57,522 nt of DNA from 40CM-2-70-7 sp035505915 (lineage in GTDB: Bacteria; Gemmatimonadota; Gemmatimonadetes; Gemmatimonadales; GWC2-71-9), in assembly GCA_035505915.1 (NCBI GenBank), contig DATJQI010000076.1:1-57522 (forward strand), given 5' to 3'. Position numbers and translations under genes: made by a program. Every line of letters starts with the position of its first letter. Positions within the stretch are counted from its first letter, which is position 1. The notes under the pieces are model-generated. The model made no database searches. It had not been told where the DNA came from and saw only the letters and a list, made by a program, of their open reading frames with translations. This document shows positions 33,899-42,430 of the stretch, piece after piece.

Positions 33899-35250
33899 TG
33901 GCGCAGACCACGGCTCCTCCGACCTCCGGCGTGCGCGTCACCTACGACTACGTCACCCGCGTCATTCACCGGACGCTGGGCGATCCCGGCAAGGGCTACT
34001 TCGCCCTGCTGGGCGTCGCGGTGGGACTGCTCACCATCGGGATCATCTGCCTGCTGTTCCTGCTGCGGTACGGCCTGGGACTCGCGGGCTATTCCCACCC
34101 GGTGTACTGGGCGGTCTTCATCACCTGCTTCGTGTTCTGGGTGGGTATCGCGCACTCGGGCACGCTGATCTCGGCGATTCTCTTCCTGTTCCGGTCGGCC
34201 TGGCGAACCGCGGTGTACCGCGTCGCGGAGGCGATGACCGTGTTCGCGGTGATGACGGCCGGCCTGTTCCCGCTCATCCACATCGGGCGCCAGTGGTACT
34301 TCTACTGGCTGGTCCCGTATCCCAACGAGCGGGGGCTCTGGCCCAACTTCAAGTCGCCCCTGATCTGGGACGAGTTCGCGATCGGCACGTACTTCACGGT
34401 GTCGACCTGCTTCCTCATCATGGGCCTGATCCCCGACATCGCGGCGGTGCGGGACCTGGCCACGGGCTGGCGGAAGAAGCTGTACGCCATCACTTCGCTC
34501 GGATGGCGCGGCACCAACGAGCAGTGGCGGCACTACTCGCGCGGCTACCTGTACCTCGCGGCCCTGGCGACGCCCCTCGTGCTGTCGGTGCACAGCGTCG
34601 TGTCCTGGGACTTCGCGATGGCCCAGGTCCCGGCCTGGCACGAGACCATCTTCGCGCCCTACTTCGTCGCCGGCGCCATCTACTCGGGCGTCGCGATGGT
34701 GATCAGCCTGCTGATTCCCATCCGCCGGCTCTTCCACCTCGAAGAGGTGGTGACCATCCGCCACTTCGAGAACCTGGCGAAGCTCTGTCTCCTCACCGGC
34801 ATGATCGTCGGGTTCGCCTACACCACCGAGTACTTCATCGCGTGGTACGGCGGCCCCACGCCGGAGCACAAAGCGTTCTACTACCGCGCGTTCGGTCCGT
34901 TCTGGTGGGCGGGCTGGACCATGAACGTGTGCAACTGGTTCCTGCCCTGGATCCTCTGGTTCAAGAAGGTCCGGACCAACCTCACCGCGCTGTTCGTGAT
35001 CTCGATCTTCGTGAACATCGGCATGTGGTTCGAGCGCTTCACGCTCATCGCCATCCACCTGGCCGGCGAGCCCTTCGAGCCGTTCGTGAAGGCGGGGTAC
35101 AATCCCACCTGGGCGGACTGGGGCATCATGGCCGGCTCGTTCGGCTGGTTCTTCATGTGGTTCCTGCTGTTCGTGAAGAACTTCCCGGCGGTGTCGATCT
35201 CCGAGGTGAAGGAAGTCCTGCCGCCCCCGGTGCGGGGGAGGCACGCGTGA
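33898..35250 (+). CDS. actC: ACIII subunit ActC, NrfD/PsrC-like quinol-binding membrane protein
   Basis: 450 aa; ATG shares one base with the actB stop. Ten hydrophobic helices are visible, with charged residues inside the membrane region: HSGTLISAILF, RQWYFYW, HSVVSWDFAMAQVPAWHETIF and YTTEYFIAWYGG. ActC holds the menaquinol/ubiquinol site near the periplasmic side, next to ActB, and contains the putative proton half-channels. It is homologous to ActF in the same operon. Next to DUF3341 actD, it is diagnostic of alternative complex III. Confidence 0.93.
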   Translation: MAQTTAPPTSGVRVTYDYVTRVIHRTLGDPGKGYFALLGVAVGLLTIGIICLLFLLRYGLGLAGYSHPVYWAVFITCFVFWVGIAHSGTLISAILFLFRSAWRTAVYRVAEAMTVFAVMTAGLFPLIHIGRQWYFYWLVPYPNERGLWPNFKSPLIWDEFAIGTYFTVSTCFLIMGLIPDIAAVRDLATGWRKKLYAITSLGWRGTNEQWRHYSRGYLYLAALATPLVLSVHSVVSWDFAMAQVPAWHETIFAPYFVAGAIYSGVAMVISLLIPIRRLFHLEEVVTIRHFENLAKLCLLTGMIVGFAYTTEYFIAWYGGPTPEHKAFYYRAFGPFWWAGWTMNVCNWFLPWILWFKKVRTNLTALFVISIFVNIGMWFERFTLIAIHLAGEPFEPFVKAGYNPTWADWGIMAGSFGWFFMWFLLFVKNFPAVSISEVKEVLPPPVRGRHA

Positions 35251-35786
35251 AGAATCCCCTCGCGGCTCTCTTTCACGGCCCCATGACGCCGGGCGTGCTC
35301 GGCGTGTTCGGGCACCTGGACGACACCACCCGGGCGGTCAAGGACCTGAAGGCCGACGGGCGTGAGGACTTCACGGTGTTCTCGCCCATGCCGCGGCACG
35401 AGCTCGAGGACGCCATCGACCGGCCGCCCAGCTCGGTCCGGATGTACACCCTGATCGGCGGCATCGCGGGGTGCTCGGTCGGCGCGTGGGTCACGCTCTA
35501 CATGTCGTACGACTGGCCGATCCAGGTGGGCGGGAAGCCCATCGGCTCCATCCCGCCGTACGTCGTGATCATGTTCGAGATGACGGTGCTGTTCGGCGCC
35601 CTGAACACGCTCCTGGGCGTGGCGCTGAACGCGCTCCGCGCCGCCCGCCGCGAGGGCACCATTCCGTACGACCCGCGCTTTTCCAACGACAAGTTCGGCG
35701 TGTTCGTGCCGTGCCGCCCCGACCAGGCCGGCACCACCGAGGCCTTCCTGAAGCAGCACGGGGCCGAGGAGGTGCGGCGTGCGTAA
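35247..35786 (+). CDS. actD: ACIII subunit ActD (DUF3341)
   Basis: 179 aa, GTG overlapping the actC stop. The protein is cytoplasmic at the N-terminus (GVLGVFGHLDDTTRAVKDLK, the DUF3341 start), has two transmembrane helices (YTLIGGIAGCSVGAWVTLY and VVIMFEMTVLFGALNTLLG) and a soluble C-terminus (YDPRFSNDKFGVFVP). ActD is a small structural subunit that packs against ActC. The actE GTG lies eight bases inside this gene. Confidence 0.92.
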   Translation: MKNPLAALFHGPMTPGVLGVFGHLDDTTRAVKDLKADGREDFTVFSPMPRHELEDAIDRPPSSVRMYTLIGGIAGCSVGAWVTLYMSYDWPIQVGGKPIGSIPPYVVIMFEMTVLFGALNTLLGVALNALRAARREGTIPYDPRFSNDKFGVFVPCRPDQAGTTEAFLKQHGAEEVRRA

Positions 35787-36327
35787 GCTCCCCGCCCTGG
35801 CGACGCTGGCGGCGCTGGCCGTCGTGGCCGCGTGCAACCCGGACGACGTGGTCCATGACGTGGGCTGGTTCGCCACGATGCGCCACCAGCGGAACATCAA
35901 GCCGTACGCCATGCCGCGGCTGCCGGCCCCCGGCACCATCCCGGTCACCGGGCACGACCCGGACTCGCTCTCGATGGCCGACGCGAACCGGCTGACCAAC
36001 CCGCGGACCCGGACGTCCGAGTCCTTGAACCGCGGGAAGTGGGTGTACGAGACCTATTGCCTGGTCTGTCACGGCGCCGCCGGCCGCGGCGACGGACCGG
36101 TGTCGATCGCCGGCGGCGGACCCTTCGTGGGCGTGCGCTCGCTGGTCACGGACACCCTGGCGCGCAAGTCCGACGGCTACATCTACGGAGTGCTGGTCTA
36201 CGCCCTGCCGATGGGACGGGGTCTGATGCCGCGCTACGGGGACAAGGTCCGGGGCACCGACCGCTGGGATCTCGTGAACTACGTCCGCAGCCTCCAGGAG
36301 CAGGCGAAGACCGGAGGGAAGCCGTGA
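35779..36327 (+). CDS. actE: ACIII subunit ActE, monohaem cytochrome c lipoprotein
   Basis: 182 aa, GTG start overlapping actD. The signal peptide carries a lipobox ending VVAAC (Cys19), so it is lipid-anchored. It has a single class I haem site CLVCHG and an axial Met candidate in LPMGRGLMPRYG. DDVVHDVGWFATMRHQRNIKPY near the N-terminus is typical of ActE. It accepts electrons from ActA and hands them to a soluble acceptor or an oxidase. Here cupredoxin genes follow the operon, so the acceptor may be a copper protein. Confidence 0.92.
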   Translation: MRKLPALATLAALAVVAACNPDDVVHDVGWFATMRHQRNIKPYAMPRLPAPGTIPVTGHDPDSLSMADANRLTNPRTRTSESLNRGKWVYETYCLVCHGAAGRGDGPVSIAGGGPFVGVRSLVTDTLARKSDGYIYGVLVYALPMGRGLMPRYGDKVRGTDRWDLVNYVRSLQEQAKTGGKP

Positions 36328-37541
36328 GCGCCGTGGCGACGTCCGTGAATCGCGCCGAGCTGGTCCAGAAGGCGCGCGAAGCGCCGGCCGGACGCTTCCG
36401 GGCCATCGGCGCCGTGCTGGCGCTGGCCGGGGCCGCCGTGCTGGTGGGCGGCCTCGTGACCGGCAACGCGGCCCGCGTGTGGCACGCGTACCACTTCAAC
36501 TTCATGTTCTGGACCGCGCTGGCGCAGGCGCTCGTCGTGTTCGCGGCGAGCCAGAAGCTGGCGAAGGCCCACTGGTCGGGCGTGCTCATCCGGTTCGCCG
36601 AGGCCGCGGTGGGATTCCTGACGCTGGCCCTGGTGCTGTACCTGGGGCTGGTGCTGGGCCGGGACTACCTCTTCAAGACCCTGCCGGTGGACCGTCCCCA
36701 GGTGGGGTTCTGGTTCCGGAGCGGGTTCCTCTTGACCCGGAACTGGATCGTCCTCGCGCTGATGGCCTGGCTGTCGTGGCGGTTCGTGCGCCGCGACACG
36801 GCGCCGGACGTGGCGGAGCTCGCGAGCGGGAAGCCGGCGACCGACGACGCGACGTCGAAGGGACTGGTGAGCCGGGACGCCGCCATCCTCATCGTGTCCT
36901 GGGGCTTCGCGTACTCGATCCTCGGCTTCGACTTCATCATGTCGCTGGCGCCCCGCTGGATCTCCAACCTGTACGGCGCCTTCTTCTTCATGGGCTCGTT
37001 CCTCACCGCCCTGATGACGACGGCGCTGATCGCGCTGTGGATGCGGAAGGCGATGAAGCTCGAGCACCTGATTTCGCCCAAGCAGCTGCACGACCTGGGC
37101 AAGCTCTCCTTCGGCTTCACCGTGTTCTGGGCGTATCTGATGTGGGCCCAGTTCCTGGTGATCTGGTACGGCAATCTGCCGGAAGAGACCTACTTCATCT
37201 TCTACCGGCTGTGGGGCCCGTGGCGCGCGGTGGGCACCGCCGTCTTCTTCATGGTGTTCGTCATCCCCTTCATCGGCCTCCTCGGCGTGAAGCCCAAGAA
37301 GTTCCCGCCCACCTTCGCGCTGTTCGCCGCGATCTCCGTGAGCGGCGTCTGGCTGGAGCGCTACCTCGAAGTGATCCCGTCCATCAACGGGGGGCAGGGT
37401 CCCAGCCTGGGGCTGACCGAGTTCGGGGCGCTGGCGTTCTTCGCGGGGCTCTTCCTCCTGGCCTACGGCTGGTTCGCGGGGCGGTATCCCATGATTTCGC
37501 CGCGGCTGGCCGCCGATACCCTGGAGCGGGAGCACCACTGA
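36324..37541 (+). CDS. actF: ACIII subunit ActF, membrane protein homologous to ActC
   Basis: 405 aa, GTG overlapping the actE stop (GTGA). About ten transmembrane helices. SWGFAYSILGFDFIMSLAPRWISNLYGAFFF, HDLGKLSFGFTVFWAYLMWAQFLVIWYGNLPEE and GVKPKKFPP are characteristic of the ActF subgroup. It lacks the quinone site of ActC and is proposed to contribute to proton translocation and assembly. It is the last act gene here. No actG and no oxidase gene follow, unlike operons that end in caa3 oxidase genes. Confidence 0.92.
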   Translation: MSAVATSVNRAELVQKAREAPAGRFRAIGAVLALAGAAVLVGGLVTGNAARVWHAYHFNFMFWTALAQALVVFAASQKLAKAHWSGVLIRFAEAAVGFLTLALVLYLGLVLGRDYLFKTLPVDRPQVGFWFRSGFLLTRNWIVLALMAWLSWRFVRRDTAPDVAELASGKPATDDATSKGLVSRDAAILIVSWGFAYSILGFDFIMSLAPRWISNLYGAFFFMGSFLTALMTTALIALWMRKAMKLEHLISPKQLHDLGKLSFGFTVFWAYLMWAQFLVIWYGNLPEETYFIFYRLWGPWRAVGTAVFFMVFVIPFIGLLGVKPKKFPPTFALFAAISVSGVWLERYLEVIPSINGGQGPSLGLTEFGALAFFAGLFLLAYGWFAGRYPMISPRLAADTLEREHH

Positions 37542-37569
37542 CCCCGGCCGCGCGGGCAGGGGACGGAAC

Positions 37570-37603
37570 ACGGGGGGCTCTGGCAGACGCTGGAGCCCCC
37601 CGT
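37570..37603 (+). terminator. Strong hairpin after the act operon
   Basis: ACGGGGGGCTC (37570-37580) and GAGCCCCCCGT (37593-37603) are perfect 11-bp arms with a 12-base loop, 28 bases after actF. No U-run follows (AGCTTGTG instead), so it may act as an RNA-stabilising 3' end or weak terminator. The cupredoxin promoter lies immediately downstream. Confidence 0.6.
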
Positions 37604-37614
37604 AGCTTGTGACG

Positions 37615-37621
37615 TATCTTG
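37615..37621 (+). promoter_or_regulatory. Putative -10 element TATCTTG of the cupredoxin operon
   Basis: TATCTTG lies 34 bases before the ATG at 37656. That leaves a short leader containing GGAGGG at about 37646-37651, so this promoter would produce an ordinary leadered message. Confidence 0.45.
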
Positions 37622-37655
37622 CGGTGACGACCTGGATCCACTCATCGGAGGGACG

Positions 37656-38036
37656 ATGCGGATAGCCTCGTTGGTGCTGGTGTGCGGCGCGGTGCTGATC
37701 GCCTGCTCGAGCAACCCGTCGGGCAACGGCAACGGCTGCGGGGGGACGGGCGGCATCGTGATCACCGCGTCCGACAACCACACCTTCACGCCCCAGATGG
37801 CCACCGCGTCGGTGGGCCAGACGATCTGCTTCCAGAATCTCGGAACCCTGCTGCACACCATCACCCCCGACTCGCTGCTTCCGGTGGATTCGTTCTGGGT
37901 GCACAACCCCGGCGAACAGGCCCTCCCGCCCAACCTCCCGGTGGTGTTCACCCTCGGCACCGGCGATTATTACTATCATTGCAGGTACCACGGCGGGACC
38001 GAGACGGGGATGTGGGGCAAGATCTCGATCCGCTGA
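37656..38036 (+). CDS. Plastocyanin/azurin-like cupredoxin lipoprotein 1
   Basis: 126 aa, ATG after GGAGGG. The lipobox VLIAC places the anchor at Cys17. A short Gly/Asn linker precedes a cupredoxin domain, with the first copper His in LLHTITPD and the Cys-His-Met group in YYHCRYHGGTETGMWG. The full type 1 set is present. It should be a lipid-anchored periplasmic electron carrier. Located directly after actF, it is a candidate acceptor for complex III. A second cupredoxin follows after 21 bases. Confidence 0.82.
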   Translation: MRIASLVLVCGAVLIACSSNPSGNGNGCGGTGGIVITASDNHTFTPQMATASVGQTICFQNLGTLLHTITPDSLLPVDSFWVHNPGEQALPPNLPVVFTLGTGDYYYHCRYHGGTETGMWGKISIR

Positions 38037-38057
38037 TCACCAACCCGGGACGATCGC

Positions 38058-38402
38058 ATGCGACCATGGACGCGCCTCCTGCTGTCGGGCCTCGCGCTGG
38101 CCGGGTGCTCCGGGTCGTCCACCGCGCCCGGGCAGTCGCACACCCTGTCGGTGAGCGTCCGGGACGACGTCTTCGTTCCCAAGGTCGACTCCATCTCGGC
38201 CGGTGACACGGTCACCTGGGTCTGGAACGGCGTCCAGCTGCACGACCTGGTCTTTCAGGACAGCGTGGGAAACGTGGCGGCGCAGGTGAGCGGGTCGGCG
38301 CGCCGGGGCTTCCCGGTGGCGGGCCTGTACCACTACCGGTGCACCCTCCACTCGACGGATTTCGTCACGGGATCGATGATCGGCACCGTGGCCGTCTACT
38401 GA
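38058..38402 (+). CDS. Plastocyanin-like cupredoxin lipoprotein 2
   Basis: 114 aa, ATG after a purine-rich CGGGACGATCGC leader. Signal peptide with lipobox LAGC. The cupredoxin fold has its first ligand His in VQLHDLVF and the Cys/His/Met cluster YHYRCTLHSTDFVTGSM, so all four type 1 ligands appear present. The domain is smaller than the upstream copy and lacks the Gly-rich linker. Tandem placement suggests two carriers of different potential or partner, or a duplicated acceptor. Confidence 0.8.
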   Translation: MRPWTRLLLSGLALAGCSGSSTAPGQSHTLSVSVRDDVFVPKVDSISAGDTVTWVWNGVQLHDLVFQDSVGNVAAQVSGSARRGFPVAGLYHYRCTLHSTDFVTGSMIGTVAVY

Positions 38403-38406
38403 CCCC

Positions 38407-38751
38407 GTGGCCGATACTCTCGAAGCCTTCCGGCACTTCCGCGAAAAGATGAACGCCGCGATCCTCGCGTCGGGCAACGTCACCATCAACCGCTTCTTCG
38501 CGCTGGACACCCGCACCTACGAGGCCGGGGCCCTGCCCACCAAGACCAAGGAGCTGCTGGGGCTCGTGGCCTCGATGGTGCTGCGCTGCGACGACTGCGT
38601 CACGTATCACGTCGTCCGCTGCCGGGAAGAGGGCGTGACGGACGCCGAGTTCCAGGACGCGTTCGCCGTCGCGCTGGTCGTCGGCGGCTCGATCGTGATC
38701 CCGCACCTCCGCCGGGCGGTGGCCCGCCTGGAAGAGCTCCCCCCGACGTGA
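38407..38751 (+). CDS. AhpD-like carboxymuconolactone decarboxylase-family protein
   Basis: 114 aa, GTG four bases after the cupredoxin stop. All-helical, with PTKTKELLGLVASMVLRCDDCVTYHV: the CxxC pair followed by His is the redox motif of the AhpD core. Family members reduce peroxiredoxins or act as small disulfide reductases. The C-terminal helix with GGSIVIPHLRRAV is also typical. It is cytoplasmic. The overlap of its stop with the XdhC start suggests co-expression rather than a known shared pathway. Confidence 0.8.
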   Translation: MADTLEAFRHFREKMNAAILASGNVTINRFFALDTRTYEAGALPTKTKELLGLVASMVLRCDDCVTYHVVRCREEGVTDAEFQDAFAVALVVGGSIVIPHLRRAVARLEELPPT

Positions 38752-39734
38752 ACCTCTGGGCCCGCGCCGCCGGCCTGGTCCGGAGCGGAGCCCGCGGGGC
38801 GCTGGCGACCATCGCCCACACGTCCGGCTCCACGCCCGTTCCCGCGGGCGCGAAAATGCTGGTGGGGGAGGGCGGGCGCCTGGACGGCTCCGTCGGCGGC
38901 GGCTGCGTCGAAGCCGACGTCCTGCGGATCGCCTTCGCGGCGCAGGAAGCGGGGCGCCCCGCCCTCGTCACCCACCACCTCAACGCCGATCTGGCGGGCG
39001 ATGTCGGCCTTTCCTGCGGCGGCACCGTCCGGATCTTCGTGGAGCCGCTCACGCGGGATGCGGACTACCTGGCGGCGCTCGACGCCGCGGCTGCCGCCGA
39101 CGAGGGTCTGGTCACCACGGCCATCGATTGGTCCGCGGGTCCCCGGAAGACCTTCAGCGGTCTCGCCGCCCAAGGCCGTCCGGGGGATCCTGCCGCCCAT
39201 ATCTCCGCCGACCGCCGGTTCGTGGTGGAGCGCCTGGTGCCGGCGCCGCGGGTGCTCGTGTTCGGCGCGGGGCACGTGGGCGCCGCCATCGCCCGCGCGG
39301 CCGCGGCGGCCGGGTTCCGGGTGACCGTGGTGGACGACCGCCCCGAGTTCGCGGACCCGGCGCGGTTTCCCGGCGTCACGGTTCGCGCGGCGCCCGCGGA
39401 GCGGGCGCTCGCGGAGCTTCAACCCGGAGCGAGGGACGCCGTCGTGGTCGCGACCCGGGGCCACCGGAACGACGCCGAGATCCTGGACCGCGTCGCGCGT
39501 CTGAGCGTGGGATACGTGGGACTCCTGGGCAGCGTGCGGAAGCGCGCCGTGATCCTGAAGGCGCTGGGCGCCGCGGGAGCCCCGGCCGACGCGCTCGCCG
39601 CCGTCCGCGTGCCGGTGGGCATCGACATCGGCGCGGTGACCCCGGAAGAGATCGCCGTCAGCGTGGCGGCGGAGCTGGTCGCGTGGCGCCGACGGCCGGC
39701 GGCCCCGGCTAGCGGGCCGCTTCGAGGAGCTTGA
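38748..39734 (+). CDS. xdhC: XdhC/CoxI-family maturation protein
   Basis: 328 aa, GTG overlapping the previous stop. An N-terminal XdhC_CoxI domain (GALATIAHTSGSTPVPAGAKMLV, DGSVGGGCVEA) and a C-terminal Rossmann XdhC_C domain (RVLVFGAGHVGAAIARAA, ATRGHRNDAEIL, GLLGSVRKRAVI, GIDIGAVTPEEIAVSVAAE). XdhC inserts the sulfido ligand or delivers the molybdenum cofactor to xanthine dehydrogenase-family enzymes. No molybdoenzyme of that family is in this window, so its client is elsewhere. Its 3' end overlaps the anti-sigma gene by 26 bases in convergent orientation. Confidence 0.85.
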   Translation: MNLWARAAGLVRSGARGALATIAHTSGSTPVPAGAKMLVGEGGRLDGSVGGGCVEADVLRIAFAAQEAGRPALVTHHLNADLAGDVGLSCGGTVRIFVEPLTRDADYLAALDAAAAADEGLVTTAIDWSAGPRKTFSGLAAQGRPGDPAAHISADRRFVVERLVPAPRVLVFGAGHVGAAIARAAAAAGFRVTVVDDRPEFADPARFPGVTVRAAPAERALAELQPGARDAVVVATRGHRNDAEILDRVARLSVGYVGLLGSVRKRAVILKALGAAGAPADALAAVRVPVGIDIGAVTPEEIAVSVAAELVAWRRRPAAPASGPLRGA

Positions 39735-40674
39735 AGAGGGAGTCGACCGACAGGGGACCCGCGATCTGCACCCGCAGGCGCCCCACGTTCTTCACCAGCG
39801 GAGAAGTCCGGGGCGCGCGCATCAGGGTCTCGCCCACGCTCGCTTCCGCCCGCGCCTGCAGCAGCTGCACCACCGTCCCCGCCGCCAGCTCCTGCTCCAC
39901 CAGCACCGTCCCGCTGTTCGCCGGATCCTGCCGGATGTCGCGGATGGGGAGACCGGGAATCTGCACCAGCTCCGCGCCGAGCGCGTCGCGGGCGGGGGCG
40001 GCGGTGATCACGGGCCAGGACGTGCCGATCTGCTCGTCCGCGCGGGGCGGCAGGAGCGGCGGCGTGGTCACGGTGACCGCGGTGGGCGGAATGAAGGCGG
40101 GTGAGTCTCCACGGAGCTTCGCCTGGGCCGCCTGGTTGCTCACCACGCCCGGCGTAGCCAGGGGCGCGGGCGCGGGGGCAGCGGCAGGAACGGGGGCGGG
40201 GGCGGGCGGCACGGACTCGGTCGCCGCCACCCGGTGGCTCCCTTCCGCCAGGGCGACGGTCCGCGGCGGGGACGCGGCCCTTTTGCCCGCGGCGGGAGCG
40301 GCCGAAACAGCCGGCGCGGCGGCGCTCGGCACCGGAGCCAACGCCTCGGCCGGCGCCCGGGGCGGCGCGAACTGGCGGTCACTAACGAACAGCGTCCGTC
40401 CAATGAGGAACGCGGCGGCGAGCGACGCCGCCCACACGCCGGGCACGAGGAACCGGAGCCGCCGGCGCGGGACCCCGCGGAGGTCGCGGCCCGTGGCGGG
40501 GGGCGCGGCGAGCGCAAGCAGGCGCTCGGCGCTCTCGATGAGGCTCCGTTCCTGCGCCAGGCGCTCGCGGCAGGGCGCGCAGTCCGCGAGATGGCTCTCG
40601 AGCCGGCCCCGCTCGACGGGTGACAGCTCACCGTCGAGATAGGCGTGCAGAGTGCCGTCATCCACGTGCGACAT
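39709..40674 (-). CDS. Anti-sigma factor with zinc-finger domain
   Basis: 321 aa, ATG overlapping the sigma gene by 17 bases. The N-terminal zinc-binding anti-sigma domain has the His-x3-Cys-x2-Cys motif HLADCAPC (residues about 28-35). One transmembrane helix follows near residues 77-93 (VPGVWAASLAAAFLIG). Then comes a long Ala/Pro-rich periplasmic linker (about 105-175) and a small folded C-terminal domain. It should hold the neighbouring ECF sigma factor at the membrane until a signal releases it. The long extracytoplasmic part is probably the sensor. Confidence 0.85.
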   Translation of the reverse strand: MSHVDDGTLHAYLDGELSPVERGRLESHLADCAPCRERLAQERSLIESAERLLALAAPPATGRDLRGVPRRRLRFLVPGVWAASLAAAFLIGRTLFVSDRQFAPPRAPAEALAPVPSAAAPAVSAAPAAGKRAASPPRTVALAEGSHRVAATESVPPAPAPVPAAAPAPAPLATPGVVSNQAAQAKLRGDSPAFIPPTAVTVTTPPLLPPRADEQIGTSWPVITAAPARDALGAELVQIPGLPIRDIRQDPANSGTVLVEQELAAGTVVQLLQARAEASVGETLMRAPRTSPLVKNVGRLRVQIAGPLSVDSLFKLLEAAR

Positions 40675-41161
40675 GCGCGTCCTCGCTTGCTGAGCCGTAG
40701 GCCTCGATGAGGCGCCGGCGCGCCCGCGCCAGCGTGGTGCCGACCGCGGTGCGCGCCAGTCCCGTCTGCGACGCGATCTCGTCGTACGACAACCCGGCGT
40801 CCCAGAGCAGCAACACTTCCCGGTCCCGCGGGGTCAGCCGCTCCAGCGCCTCCCGTACCCGTTGCCGGCGCAGCTCGTCGTCCAGCGCGTCCTCGGGTGA
40901 CGGCCCCCGCTCCCGGGGCTCGTTGGCGAGCAGGGTGAGGTGCCGGCGCTCCCGCGCGGTGCGCCGCGCTTCGTCACGCGCCATGTTCGCGGCGACCACG
41001 AACAGCCAGCTCCGGGGGTTCTCCGGACGGTGCGCCAGGGCGCGGGAGAACGCCTCCTGTGCCAGGTCCTCGGCGCGCGCGGCGTCCCAGACCTTGCGGT
41101 ACAGGAACCGCACCAGGGCGGGGAAGGTCGTGCGGTAGACGTCGGCCAGATCGTCCGGCAT
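40658..41161 (-). CDS. ECF-family RNA polymerase sigma factor
   Basis: 167 aa, ATG start. Region 2 (about residues 8-75: FPALVRFLYRKVWDAARAEDLAQEAFSRAL, then SWLFVVAANMARDEARR) recognises the -10 element. Region 4 (about 103-157: LTPRDREVLLLWDAGLSYDEIASQTGLARTAVGTTLARARRRL) carries the helix-turn-helix for the -35 element. There is no region 3 and no C-terminal extension. Overlap with the anti-sigma gene makes a standard sigma/anti-sigma pair. The regulon cannot be read from the window. Confidence 0.9.
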   Translation of the reverse strand: MPDDLADVYRTTFPALVRFLYRKVWDAARAEDLAQEAFSRALAHRPENPRSWLFVVAANMARDEARRTARERRHLTLLANEPRERGPSPEDALDDELRRQRVREALERLTPRDREVLLLWDAGLSYDEIASQTGLARTAVGTTLARARRRLIEAYGSASEDAHVARG

Positions 41162-41245
41162 CGCAGCTCTGCTTCGAGGGTGGCACGGCCCGGAACCGGG
41201 GTCGGGTGACTCCAGAGAGACGCCCCGGTGGCCGTTCGTTGCACA

Positions 41246-42394
41246 CTACCCCACGGCGCACTGGTTGGCGCCGGCCTCCAGGACGTCCGCGTCGGCGTCC
41301 GAAAGGTCGAGCAGGCCCAGGTTGGCGAGCTTGATGGTGCGGTAACTCTCGGGGGGAGGGGGGGTGCGGGCCAGCCACCGGGCGAATTCGTCGGCGTCCC
41401 GAACCTGAAACGCCGGATTGGTCCGCCGGATCTCCGCGAGCGGCGCGCTCACGCTCCGGTCCGGTCCCCGCTCGTCCTCGGCGGCGTAGTGGGCGGGAAG
41501 GACCAGCCGGTCGGCGGGCCATTCGCGCCGGGCCCGCTCGAGGCTGGTCCAGAGCATCGGCCCCCACTCGGCCGCCCGGCCGCCCAGGTCGGGGCGCCCG
41601 ACGGACTTCACGAAAACGAAGTCCCCGGTGAAGGCGATCCCTCCGGCTCCCACGAGCGTGATGCTCCCCAGCGTATGCCCGGGCGTGTGCTCCACGCGCA
41701 AGGTCGTCCGTCCGAAGGCGATGACGTCCCCGTCGCCGACGGTCCGCACGTCCAGGCGCGCCGGGGTGCCGTCGAACGGGGACCGCGCGTCCGCCGCGTG
41801 CAGGAAGTACGGGATGCCCCAGCGCCGGGCCGCCGCGGAGGCGCCGCTCACGTAGTCGGCGTGCGCGTGGGTATCCACCACGGCCCGCGGCGTGACTCCC
41901 AGGTCGCGGAAGAGGGCGTCGTAGGGATCGAGGTGGCGCGCCGGGTCGATCAGCACGGCTTCGCCGTCTGAGGCGAGGACGTACGCGAGCGCGCCTTTTC
42001 CGATCCGGTCCACCTGGACCAGGTGCGAGAGGCCCGGAGGCGGGGGGAGCCGCCGGGGCACCACCACCCGCTCCCAGGCCGCCATGCCCCCGGTGACCGA
42101 GAAGGCCGTGACCCCGCGCTCCCGCAGGAAGAGCGTGGCGCGCTGGCTCGAGTTGCCGTGGCCGCAGATCACCGCGATGGGAGCGCCGGTGTCGAGCCCC
42201 AGCGTGTCGAGACTCGGCAGGGCGTAGAGCGCCGAGCCCTTGAGGTTGCGGAAGGCCAGACGCTCGCCCAGCGTCACCCGCCCGTTCGCGAGCCGCTCCG
42301 GGGCACGGATGTCCAGGACCTGCACGGCGTCACCCTGGTCGAGGCGGCGCGCCAGGTCTTCGGGCGCGAGCTGGGGAACGGGGGCGTCAGGCAT
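41246..42394 (-). CDS. Rhodanese domain fused to metallo-beta-lactamase domain (persulfide dioxygenase-like)
   Basis: 382 aa, ATG start. Residues about 10-110 are a rhodanese domain with catalytic Cys in VICGHGNSS. Residues about 125-340 are a metallo-beta-lactamase fold with DTHAHADYVSG, VEHTPGHTLGS, FTGDFVFV and LPAHYAAED, the ligand order of ETHE1-type persulfide dioxygenases. Such enzymes oxidise glutathione persulfide to sulfite. The domain order, rhodanese first, is the reverse of the usual PDO-rhodanese fusions such as CstB. A hydroxyacylglutathione hydrolase activity is the alternative. Confidence 0.78.
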   Translation of the reverse strand: MPDAPVPQLAPEDLARRLDQGDAVQVLDIRAPERLANGRVTLGERLAFRNLKGSALYALPSLDTLGLDTGAPIAVICGHGNSSQRATLFLRERGVTAFSVTGGMAAWERVVVPRRLPPPPGLSHLVQVDRIGKGALAYVLASDGEAVLIDPARHLDPYDALFRDLGVTPRAVVDTHAHADYVSGASAAARRWGIPYFLHAADARSPFDGTPARLDVRTVGDGDVIAFGRTTLRVEHTPGHTLGSITLVGAGGIAFTGDFVFVKSVGRPDLGGRAAEWGPMLWTSLERARREWPADRLVLPAHYAAEDERGPDRSVSAPLAEIRRTNPAFQVRDADEFARWLARTPPPPESYRTIKLANLGLLDLSDADADVLEAGANQCAVG

Positions 42395-42430
42395 GGGAGT
42401 AGTGTCGTCGGGGCGGCCCGAATCCGCAAC

